From positions 16,441-28,971 of the forward strand of contig NYTG01000002.1 in assembly GCA_002683395.1 (NCBI GenBank): a DNA stretch of 12,531 nt, written 5' to 3'. A program made the position numbers and the translations under genes. The notes under the pieces were generated by a model that worked only from the letters and a program-made list of their open reading frames with translations, ran no database searches and had not been told where the DNA came from. The stretch is from Halieaceae bacterium. GTDB taxonomy: Bacteria; Pseudomonadota; Gammaproteobacteria; Pseudomonadales; Halieaceae. Each line of letters begins with the position of its first letter. Positions within the stretch are counted from its first letter, which is position 1. Positions 1 to 6,931 of this stretch are shown in pieces.

Positions 1-2001
1 GGCCTGTGCCAGGTGTGTAAGACGCCCTCGCTCGTCGTCCGGTAGCGAATCGGGCGGGGACAGCAGCGCATTGAGAAGATGAAGCGGACGCTCCGGATGG
101 GCATTTAGTAATGCAGATATCGTCGCGAGGCTAACGCCACACGATGGACCCCTCAGCAATCCCAGCGCTGCGACCATGTCAGCCGGATTCGCGAGCCAGC
201 GACACAAACTCATCAGGCTTTCAATCGCCGGCTGCTCAAACAATGACTGAAGGGCATCGCCCGCGAATGGCACACCCGCCTCAATCAATGCCGCCGTGAT
301 ACTGGCCGCATGACCCTTCGCACGGACAAGAACGGCTATCGACGCAGAGGGATGGTTGCGACGGATCTCACTGACTTGTCTCGCGATAGCGGTTGCTTCG
401 CCGTCATTTTCGGACTCCTGAAATAGCTGAATTCGGACACCGGAATGGCTGCTAGACGTGTCGGGCACGAGACTCGAAGCACTCACATGTTTTACGCGTC
501 CGAAATGAGGGCTATCTTCGCTCCCGAAAAGTTCAGAAAACGCTTCGTTCACCCACTTGACCACCTTGAGTTGTGAGCGAAAGTTCTGGGTCAAGGTCAG
601 TGGCTCCAGCGCCATGCCACCCATGCGACCCTGCCTAGCCTCGAGAAACAGGGATACGTCCGCATAGCGAAAACCGTAGATTGACTGCATGGCATCGCCC
701 ACCACAAAAAGCGTCCGGGGTGCCGCGCCCGTTTGGTTGTGGTCCATCCAGCCACGCATCAAGCGGCTCAGCAGCTCGGCCTGAGAGGCGGAAGTATCCT
801 GAAATTCATCCACCAGCATGTGTTCGATCTGATAGTCGAGCCTTTGGGCAAGCGCAGTGGGTAACTCGTCGGGCCCCAGCGCCTGAATGGCGGCGAGTGA
901 GACGTGGGTATGGTCCACGGCTCCCGCTTGCTGAAAGACAAGCAGCAGGTGCGCTTGCAAAACGGGCAGCAATGACGAGATCAATACGACCAGGTCCCAC
1001 GCAGCGCCATCCTGTTGCGTGTCAGGTAAGTGGGCCAGCTCAATGAGCGCCTCCCGCAACACTTCATCTTCTCTGAGGGATTCAAGAACTGCGAGGAACT
1101 GCGCCTTGGCCTCACTCTTCGGGGTAAAGCCCTGCCTAATCGTCACGCCGCCCGGCTTGCGCCAGTCATGCTGCACCGTGAGCAGCATACCCACTAGCGC
1201 TTGCCAGTCGCGCAATGTTTCGGCGCCTCCCCCCAACGACAACGGCGCCTTATCAAGCGCTGCCTGCGCCTCATTGGCGATCGCTATCAGCGGCTGAAAT
1301 TGAGCGCCCAATCGCTCCTCAATAAGCGCCAACCGGTGGCTTGTTAAATCCTCGAGCGTGCGCATGATCCCGGCTTCTGCGCCGGCGGGGTCATGATGTT
1401 GACTGACGAGCTTGCCCCAATCGCCCCTGCGGCCCAACAGGGCAATCAGCAGCTCGCTCACCTTGGACCAGCGATTATTGAATTGACGCAATAAGTCGAC
1501 GACCCCCTCTCCGACTTCACCCTCGCCGGCCTGGGCAAGAAAATTGCGAACAGCCGCCTCGTAAAGGGGCTGTGCATTGTCGACGGGCTCGACCAGACCG
1601 CCCGTACCACTGAGTATGGGCATCTGACGCGTCAGCTCATGACAAAAACTATCGATCGTACGAATATTCAGGGTCGTATCGTCGAGGCGCCAGTTTTTGC
1701 GTGTCGCATGGGCGATGAGATCGAGCGCGAGTTGACGGGTTTGCCTCTCATGCTCTGCCGAAATAGGTGCGTCCTGCTTGGCCTGATCGATTTTTTCCAG
1801 CACCCGCAGCGCCATTTCACTCGCCGCTTTACGCGTAAAGGTAATGGCGAGTACCTGTTCCGGGCGATCCACCCTAGCGAGCAGGGCCAGAAGCCTTTGT
1901 GTCAGTAGCTCGGTCTTTCCCGATCCGGCGGGCGCACTCACACAGAAACTGCGAGTCGGATCAATCGCTGAAGACCGCGCGATCTGATCGGTAAGGCTCA
2001 C
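1..2001 (-). CDS. UvrD/RecB-family (AddA-like) helicase, N-terminal 667 residues, cut by window edge
   Basis: Superfamily 1A helicase subunit of a presumed AddAB-like double-strand-break end-processing enzyme. The frame stays open to base 1, so the C-terminus lies outside the window; such proteins usually exceed 1,000 residues and often end in a RecB-type nuclease, which cannot be judged here. Visible motifs: Walker A APAGSGKTE (residues 23-31), motif Ia LAITFTRKAASEM (51-63), Walker B/motif II VDEFQDT (397-403), motif III GDAMQSIYGFR (from 435) and motif IV QNFRS (472-476). All look intact, so an active ATPase is expected. The start is a GTG at 2001, with the GTGA overlapping the upstream gene's TGA by 4 nt; the Walker A then falls at a normal distance from the N-terminus. 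The overlap implies translational coupling to the nuclease gene, the likely partner. RecB is an alternative name, but the neighbour is not RecC-like. Confidence 0.9.
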   Translation of the reverse strand, partial: MSLTDQIARSSAIDPTRSFCVSAPAGSGKTELLTQRLLALLARVDRPEQVLAITFTRKAASEMALRVLEKIDQAKQDAPISAEHERQTRQLALDLIAHATRKNWRLDDTTLNIRTIDSFCHELTRQMPILSGTGGLVEPVDNAQPLYEAAVRNFLAQAGEGEVGEGVVDLLRQFNNRWSKVSELLIALLGRRGDWGKLVSQHHDPAGAEAGIMRTLEDLTSHRLALIEERLGAQFQPLIAIANEAQAALDKAPLSLGGGAETLRDWQALVGMLLTVQHDWRKPGGVTIRQGFTPKSEAKAQFLAVLESLREDEVLREALIELAHLPDTQQDGAAWDLVVLISSLLPVLQAHLLLVFQQAGAVDHTHVSLAAIQALGPDELPTALAQRLDYQIEHMLVDEFQDTSASQAELLSRLMRGWMDHNQTGAAPRTLFVVGDAMQSIYGFRYADVSLFLEARQGRMGGMALEPLTLTQNFRSQLKVVKWVNEAFSELFGSEDSPHFGRVKHVSASSLVPDTSSSHSGVRIQLFQESENDGEATAIARQVSEIRRNHPSASIAVLVRAKGHAASITAALIEAGVPFAGDALQSLFEQPAIESLMSLCRWLANPADMVAALGLLRGPSCGVSLATISALLNAHPERPLHLLNALLSPPDSLPDDERGRLTHLAQA

Positions 2002-4709
2002 TCGGCAGGCTCCTCTTGTTCTAGCTCCGATAGCTCACGCAGTTGATTGATGCGGCACACGGGGGCCAGGTCACAGTACTGGCAGGCACCCCGCTGAGGC
2101 GCGACGTCGGCCGCACCCTCGAGAAAGTCCGTGGCAAGCCGGTGAAGTACCGTATGCCATTGCCCAACTAGCTCCTGCCACGTACTGGCGGCTCCGGTCG
2201 TCTGCTGATCCAGAGGCTTCACTCCCGCCTTGCCCATCCCCAGATCCTCCCCCATGGCAACAAACTTCACGGGGTCGCCGGCCGGCAAGGCACCAAAAGC
2301 AATGCCCTCGATAGCCTGATCCAGCAGTGCATACAGCGGTAGCTGAGGCTCTTCGGGGCGGTGACCGAGCCACTTGTTCTTGGATGGTGCGCGGGTTTTG
2401 TAGTCGATCACCACACGCCGGCCATCGTCGTATTCATCAATACGATCGGGCCTTAAAGTCAGCATCAGCCCGTTGAGGTCGAGGGTGTGGTTCTGCTCCA
2501 TCTCCAACACCTTGAATGAAATATCCCTCTTCCGTTCCAAGCTCAGCCACTCGCTTAATAAATCGGCGCAAACGTGCTGCTCCAGCTGCCAACATGCACC
2601 GCCCACCCGCTCCCTAAGGCTGTACCCCCTCGCCTCGCAGCCCGCTTCTACGTGCGCCATCGCCTCGGTCACTGCGGTCCTTACCAGTTGACGCTCTTGG
2701 TCTGCTTCGAGCGCAATCAGGGCATCCTGTGACCCGATCGAACGCCAGGCTCTGAATAGCGCTTCGTGCAAAAGCCCACCCCTTTCAGCGGCAGAAATGC
2801 CCACGATCGGCTCTTGAAGCGAAGGCACCTTGAGTCGATGTCTGACAAAGGCCCGAAACGGGCAGGCAGCCTGATCTCTGATCAGGCTGGAACCACCCGA
2901 GCGGGTAGCCGAACCGCTGCGCATCGGCACATCCGGCGGCATGACCTCGATACCAGCCTTCGTCAGCCATCGCGGGGGCGGGAACCAGATCCCATCATGC
3001 GCTTCAGATACCGGAGGCAAGAGGGTGCTGGGTTGAGCCGGCAGCCCCTGCTCTGACAAATGGAAGCTCGCCAACGTGCTTGGGCTCTCTGCCGACCAGA
3101 CTTGCAGCAGGCCGATGGCCTGCTCCTGCAAAACCCTCTCATCGAGGTCAGGGAGACCCAGCATCGTTTGCACAGAGGCCGGCAAAAACGGGTCGCTTCG
3201 CTTTCTCGCAGGCAGCAGGGTGTGCTGCACCCCACACAGCCAAAGAGCATCGAATTGCCCCCCCACCGCCTCAACCGGGCCCAGCACCTGAATACTGTCG
3301 TGCGGCGTTTTGGGCTGAAAGACGATGTTGTCGAGGCAGTCACGCCAAAGTCTTATTGCAGCGTCATAGCTTTGGTACGGTAGCACCCCTGACAACTCAT
3401 TCAGCGCATCGAGACTTGCCTCAAATCGCTGAAACTGCTGGTACTCGATCGAATCAAGCGGCGTCCTCGCCGGCCATTGCCATAACGCCAAGCGCTCGCG
3501 GATAACGCCTGACCAGTCAGCCAGATTTTTGACCCCCCGCTGCGTCCGACTGGACCTCAGCGCTCGCAATATGCCTGCCAGCCCGGAGCCCGGCAGCTCT
3601 CGTGTCACAACGTGCAAAGCGCTTTCAAGGGAAACTTCCAGGCTGCCTGCGCGAAACTGCGCTTCGATCAGCCCCAGACCCCCCTGCCCACTCTCGTGCA
3701 AAGGTAGATACGGTGAACGCATCAAGGCCAACCAATCTGCTCGGCTCAAGGCTCCCGACTCCCACTCGAGAACGGTCAGTGCGTCGCGGTACATTGGCGT
3801 GCTCGCGAGAGACATACCCGTCGAAAAGTTTACCGGAAGGTCGTTATATTGCGCGTCGAGACAGTCGAACGCTTCCCTTAAAAAGTACTCAAGCCGCTGC
3901 CGATCTTTTGGCATGTCGAGCAGCACAATTGCGGTGCGGCCATCCGACTCAGTGGATCGTTCATACGCCCAGTGCGCCGCCGCCGCCAGCTCCTCCTCAC
4001 GATTGATGAAAGAGGCGACCCTGAGTTTTTGATGATCCCGCCTCGCGGGCTCAATCAGCGTGACGCTGGCAAGATGATCGAGTACCTTGCGAGTCAGTGG
4101 CGGTAGTTCCGGTATAGCGAAAAGCCCTACTGAAGGCTTTTGTTCCTCTGGTAGCGACAGGAGTTGCTGATAGGCGCCGTGTCGAGATACCGCACCCAGA
4201 TCGTCTAATCGCGCGCTGTATTGTCGAGCCCACTCTGAAAAGACCTGACAATCCTCGTCGAACTGAAAATAAGACCACAAATCCGCGAGCTCAGCGCCAC
4301 CGTTCAGTACTAAAGTGCTCCATGCCGACTGCGCACGCTGAGCGGCAATGCGCGGATGGGTCAGGGAAAAGCCAACGCGGTCGGCAAGATCGTCCCGGAT
4401 AATTTGCTGCCACACCGCAAGCGCCTGCTGTGGCGTCAGTAAACGCTGAGGGGGCAGCTGCCCTTTTTCTACTGCTCCGCGCCACAGGTCTTCCAGCCAG
4501 CTATCGACAGGCTCGACAGCTGGCCTAGAGACTACCGACGCCTTTGACGCCTCGTGCATCACCCAGCTACTCGTGATGTCGCGAGCTAACCGCTTACCTG
4601 GCGTGAGGATGGGACGCCCCGACTCTAAAAAGGGAAAAAACAGGGGAAGGTCGACAGCCGCTCGCATGCCACGCAGTATCCCATGCCCACTCAGCTCCCG
4701 AAAACCCAC
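1998..4709 (-). CDS. AddB-like probable DNA repair protein with PD-(D/E)XK nuclease domain
   Basis: About 900 residues, resembling the proteobacterial 'probable DNA repair protein' group related to AddB. The N-terminal half looks like a degenerate helicase: where AddB of Bacillus carries a Walker A, this protein has only ILTPGKRLA (34-42), with no GKT/S. The C-terminal part is a RecB/Cas4-type nuclease: GGLLHEA with His648, RPDRID (Asp755/Asp758), VIDYKT (Asp769, Lys771) and PQLPLY (788-793). Cys616 (AACPFRAF) plus Cys876, Cys879 and Cys885 (CQYCDLAPVC) match the split four-cysteine arrangement that staples the nuclease domain with a 4Fe-4S cluster in AddB. It probably nicks one strand during resection with the helicase encoded just downstream. 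The GTG at 4709 has an AGGTAG-like site upstream; the ATG at 4667 (15th codon) is an equally plausible start and gives a more typical N-terminus. Confidence 0.88.
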   Translation of the reverse strand: MGFRELSGHGILRGMRAAVDLPLFFPFLESGRPILTPGKRLARDITSSWVMHEASKASVVSRPAVEPVDSWLEDLWRGAVEKGQLPPQRLLTPQQALAVWQQIIRDDLADRVGFSLTHPRIAAQRAQSAWSTLVLNGGAELADLWSYFQFDEDCQVFSEWARQYSARLDDLGAVSRHGAYQQLLSLPEEQKPSVGLFAIPELPPLTRKVLDHLASVTLIEPARRDHQKLRVASFINREEELAAAAHWAYERSTESDGRTAIVLLDMPKDRQRLEYFLREAFDCLDAQYNDLPVNFSTGMSLASTPMYRDALTVLEWESGALSRADWLALMRSPYLPLHESGQGGLGLIEAQFRAGSLEVSLESALHVVTRELPGSGLAGILRALRSSRTQRGVKNLADWSGVIRERLALWQWPARTPLDSIEYQQFQRFEASLDALNELSGVLPYQSYDAAIRLWRDCLDNIVFQPKTPHDSIQVLGPVEAVGGQFDALWLCGVQHTLLPARKRSDPFLPASVQTMLGLPDLDERVLQEQAIGLLQVWSAESPSTLASFHLSEQGLPAQPSTLLPPVSEAHDGIWFPPPRWLTKAGIEVMPPDVPMRSGSATRSGGSSLIRDQAACPFRAFVRHRLKVPSLQEPIVGISAAERGGLLHEALFRAWRSIGSQDALIALEADQERQLVRTAVTEAMAHVEAGCEARGYSLRERVGGACWQLEQHVCADLLSEWLSLERKRDISFKVLEMEQNHTLDLNGLMLTLRPDRIDEYDDGRRVVIDYKTRAPSKNKWLGHRPEEPQLPLYALLDQAIEGIAFGALPAGDPVKFVAMGEDLGMGKAGVKPLDQQTTGAASTWQELVGQWHTVLHRLATDFLEGAADVAPQRGACQYCDLAPVCRINQLRELSELEQEEPAE

Positions 4710-4844
4710 TCAAACAGACTACCTGTTAAATGGCCTGCGGATTGCTGAATCGAGCGCAGCTAATGCGGATCAGCTGATTTCGCCCTGACGAGCCTGTACA
4801 CTCGCTGCTGCTTCAATAACCCGCTACTTGCACTGTAGGGCCTG
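4710..4844. other. Divergent intergenic region between the AddB-like gene and aroF
   Basis: This 135-bp spacer must hold promoters for both flanking genes, but I see no strong consensus pair. It contains a perfect 10-bp palindrome ATCAGCTGAT (4769-4778) and a possible -10 TACACT around 4798. No canonical TyrR box (TGTAAA-N6-TTTACA), which controls aroF in enterobacteria, is visible. A weak Shine-Dalgarno TAGGG (4836-4840) precedes the aroF ATG. Confidence 0.4.
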
Positions 4845-5936
4845 ATGAGGAAATCAGAGGTGTCAAACCCGCAAATACATAACGTCAACGTGGCTGATCA
4901 GCGTGTGCTGATGTCGCCCGCCGAGCTTCGCGAACAGGTTGACATCCCGGCGTCATTATTTGAATTCGTCGCTGAGTCCCGAGCGACGATTGAACGCATC
5001 ATTGACCGACGTGATCATCGACTGTTTGTCGTGGTTGGGCCCTGCTCAGTCCACGACGTCGCTGCGGCAATCGATTATGCCAAACGACTTAAAAACCTTG
5101 CCGATAAAGTCAGTGACAGTTTGTATCTGGTGATGCGTGTTTACTTTGAAAAACCGCGTACCACCGTCGGCTGGAAGGGACTGATTAACGATCCGATGCT
5201 CAATGACTCATTTGAGGTCGAGAGTGGCCTGCGGATTGGGCGGGAGCTCTTGAGAGAGATTCTCGATATCGGCCTCCCCACGGCAACCGAAGCACTAGAT
5301 CCCATTACACCGCAGTACCTTCAGGACCTGATCAGCTGGTCTGCTATCGGGGCCAGAACGACTGAGTCGCAAACCCACCGAGAGATGGCCAGCGGCCTGT
5401 CTTCGTCCGTGGGCTTTAAAAATGGCACCGACGGCGGCCTAGGGGTGGCGATCAATGCACTGCAATCTGTCGCCCACCCGCACCGTTTTCTCGGCATTAA
5501 CTCCGAGGGAAAAGTGTCTGTGTTTGAAACCCGCGGCAATCGCTACGGGCATATGGTGTTGAGGGGAGGCAGCAACGGGCCTAACTACGCTCAGGAGCAC
5601 ATCGCTCACTGCGAGACGGCGCTCGAACAAGCAGATCTGAGCGCTAATATCATGGTCGATTGCAGTCACGCTAACTCAGATAAAAACCCTGAGCTTCAGC
5701 CCGCTGTGGCACAAGACGTGGCGCAACAGATTATTGACGGCAATACATCGATCATCGGTTTAATGCTCGAGAGCAATCTCGAGGCAGGCAGTCAGAAGAT
5801 CCCGGCAGACTTGTCACAACTTCGCTATGGCGTCTCGATTACCGATGGCTGTATCGACTGGAACACCACAGAAGCACTGATCACGGACCTCGCTGGCCGC
5901 GTAGCGCCCGCGCTGAAAGCCCGGGCGCCTCAGTAG
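4845..5936 (+). CDS. aroF: 3-deoxy-7-phosphoheptulonate (DAHP) synthase, type I, AroF-like
   Basis: Condenses phosphoenolpyruvate with erythrose 4-phosphate, the first step of the shikimate pathway, in the cytoplasm. At 363 residues it is close to the enterobacterial isozymes (about 350). Metal ligands inferred by alignment from memory with AroG: Cys67 in GPCSVHD, His275 in CSHANS, Glu309 in MLESN and Asp334 in SITDG. The substrate-binding stretch KPRTTVGWKG (103-112) and IGARTTESQTHREMASGL (168-185) are intact. Detailed wording (LMSPAEL near the start, SDSLYLVMRVYFEKPR, ATEALDP, PHRFLGIN) is closer to the tyrosine-regulated AroF than to AroG or AroH, and Asn13 lies where AroF has the N-terminal Asn implicated in tyrosine inhibition. 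Tyrosine sensitivity is therefore an inference. The ATG has a weak TAGGG site four bases upstream. The 3' end overlaps convergent nfuA by 7 bp. Confidence 0.95.
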   Translation: MRKSEVSNPQIHNVNVADQRVLMSPAELREQVDIPASLFEFVAESRATIERIIDRRDHRLFVVVGPCSVHDVAAAIDYAKRLKNLADKVSDSLYLVMRVYFEKPRTTVGWKGLINDPMLNDSFEVESGLRIGRELLREILDIGLPTATEALDPITPQYLQDLISWSAIGARTTESQTHREMASGLSSSVGFKNGTDGGLGVAINALQSVAHPHRFLGINSEGKVSVFETRGNRYGHMVLRGGSNGPNYAQEHIAHCETALEQADLSANIMVDCSHANSDKNPELQPAVAQDVAQQIIDGNTSIIGLMLESNLEAGSQKIPADLSQLRYGVSITDGCIDWNTTEALITDLAGRVAPALKARAPQ

Positions 5937-6505
5937 TACGCCTGACTCCGGTCAGTGTGATCGGTATTGTCACGCACACCCGCAAGCTGTGGAATTTGTT
6001 CGAGTAGCGTTTTTTCTACGCCGCCCTTGAGGGTCATGTCAACCGCACTACAGCCCTGACATCCGCCGCCGAACTGAAGCACTGCGAACTGGTCCTCCGT
6101 GACTTCCACCAGGGAGACTTCACCACCGTGCGCTGCCAGAGAGGGGTTCACCTCGTTGTACAACACATAATTGATGCGATCCTCGATGGGGCTGTCATCT
6201 GAAACGCGCGGCATTTTCGCATTCGGCGCCTTGATAGTGAGCTGCCCACCCATTCTGTCGGACGAGTAATCCACCAGCGCGTCTTCTAAAAACGGGATGC
6301 TTCTGGCCTGAAACCATGCGGTGAAGCGCTCATAGGCCTGCTCGACGTCACCCTCTTCCCTATCGCCCTCGCGACAGTATGCGATGCAGGTCTCGGCCCG
6401 CGGCGTACCCGGCTCGTTGATAAACACGCGCACACCCAGCGCATCCTCTTGCTTGGAGAGCAACTCCGCCAAATATTCCTGTGCTGATTCCGTAATGGTG
6501 ATCAT
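5930..6505 (-). CDS. nfuA: Fe-S biogenesis protein NfuA
   Basis: Fe-S cluster carrier that receives a 4Fe-4S cluster and delivers it to apo-proteins, important under oxidative stress or iron limitation. From the ATG at 6505 it is 191 residues, the length I recall for E. coli NfuA. The N-terminal part (about 1-95) is the degenerate A-type (HesB-like) domain: RVFINEPGTPRAE is recognisable but the A-type ligand cysteines are not conserved as a set. The C-terminal Nfu domain has FGGGCQGCSAVDMTLK with the cluster ligands Cys149 and Cys152, the same positions as in E. coli. The protein ends in a Tyr-Tyr like many NfuA proteins. An in-frame TTG at 6520 would add five residues, but the ATG aligns with the family. 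A good promoter lies just upstream (6545-6574). The stop overlaps the end of aroF on the other strand. Confidence 0.96.
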   Translation of the reverse strand: MITITESAQEYLAELLSKQEDALGVRVFINEPGTPRAETCIAYCREGDREEGDVEQAYERFTAWFQARSIPFLEDALVDYSSDRMGGQLTIKAPNAKMPRVSDDSPIEDRINYVLYNEVNPSLAAHGGEVSLVEVTEDQFAVLQFGGGCQGCSAVDMTLKGGVEKTLLEQIPQLAGVRDNTDHTDRSQAYY

Positions 6506-6520
6506 GCTACGTTTACCCAA

Positions 6521-6549
6521 TTAATACCCCACCAGAGTAGTCGGATAAT
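6521..6549 (+). promoter_or_regulatory. Predicted sigma-70 promoter for the DUF2970-dehydratase operon
   Basis: TTAATA (6521-6526), a 17-bp spacer and GATAAT (6544-6549) match the consensus at four and five of six bases. The start would be near 6556, giving a leader of about 124 nt before the GTG at 6680. That leader contains the perfect hairpin at 6633-6652. The -10 is shared base for base with the oppositely directed nfuA -10. Confidence 0.4.
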
Positions 6550-6574
6550 ACCCTGATCGCCAAGACGCTGCCAA
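6545..6574 (-). promoter_or_regulatory. Predicted sigma-70 promoter of nfuA
   Basis: Reading the minus strand, TTGGCA (6574-6569) and TATTAT (6550-6545) each match the consensus at five of six bases, with an 18-bp spacer. Transcription would start near 6538, giving a leader of about 33 nt before the nfuA ATG. The -10 overlaps that of a plus-strand candidate promoter. I saw no clear IscR site, but did not test it with a matrix. Confidence 0.5.
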
Positions 6575-6632
6575 TGAAGTCGTTTTGACAGGATCAGTCC
6601 TATCCGGCGCCGTCCGCCCTTTCGGCGAACGT

Positions 6633-6652
6633 CGAGAGTGCCTACACTCTCG
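6633..6652 (+). promoter_or_regulatory. Perfect 8-bp hairpin/inverted repeat upstream of DUF2970 gene
   Basis: CGAGAGTG, the four-base loop CCTA, then CACTCTCG: all eight pairs are Watson-Crick, and two further G-T wobbles can extend the stem. On the plus strand it is followed by GGTCTTTAC, too poor in U for a confident intrinsic terminator. It sits in the predicted leader, 27 bp before the DUF2970 start. It could be a leader structure, a weak attenuator, or a protein-binding operator with GAGTG-N4-CACTC symmetry. Confidence 0.45.
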
Positions 6653-6679
6653 GTCTTTACTGAATTGTGAGCATACAGC

Positions 6680-6931
6680 GTGAGGAATGATCGACACGCG
6701 GACCCGGAACCTGCTGACCCTCCACCGGTCCCAGAATTGCCCAGCGTGGGATTAAGCTGGCTACAAGTGATCAGGTCCGCTCTGGCTGCAGGACTAGGGG
6801 TGCAAAGTCGAGCCCATCGCGAGCGAGACTTTGAGCAGGGATCGGCAGGCCGCTTCGTGGCAGCAGGATTAGTGTTGACGGTGCTGCTGGTCGCCACGCT
6901 GTTCGTCATCGTCAGGATGGCTCTACCTTGA
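6680..6931 (+). CDS. DUF2970 family small membrane protein
   Basis: An 83-residue protein of unknown function. The N-terminus is proline-rich and acidic (1-24). It is followed by a conserved block WLQVIRSALAAGLGVQSRAHRERDF in two parts (27-39 and 40-51), whose GVQS...RERDF signature I recognise as DUF2970, and by one hydrophobic segment (about 58-80) ending RMALP. It is probably anchored in the inner membrane by that segment, the charged block being cytosolic. The start is GTG at 6680, because an in-frame TGA lies four codons upstream and no ATG occurs before the conserved block; the ribosome-binding site is poor. Its TGA shares one base with the ATG of the dehydratase gene (TGATG), so the two are one transcript and probably translationally coupled, though no functional link is known to me. 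Confidence 0.82.
   Translation: MRNDRHADPEPADPPPVPELPSVGLSWLQVIRSALAAGLGVQSRAHRERDFEQGSAGRFVAAGLVLTVLLVATLFVIVRMALP

Noticed and set aside
681..1297. Plus-strand open frames inside the helicase gene
   Set aside because: They run antisense to a gene with intact helicase motifs and show low-complexity, arginine/serine/proline-rich products typical of shadow frames.
3080..4032. Plus-strand open frames of 134-167 codons opposite the AddB-like gene
   Set aside because: The minus strand has a continuous 903-codon frame with recognisable motifs; these products have no domain-like features.
6573..6587. Four-codon reading frame (MKSF) before the hairpin, as a possible attenuation leader peptide
   Set aside because: It lacks threonine/isoleucine codons and a ribosome-binding site, and the downstream hairpin has no U tract.
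6502..6909. Minus-strand open frame of 135 codons over the DUF2970 gene and nfuA promoter
   Set aside because: It covers the recognisable DUF2970 gene in antisense and the product is biased and unrecognisable.
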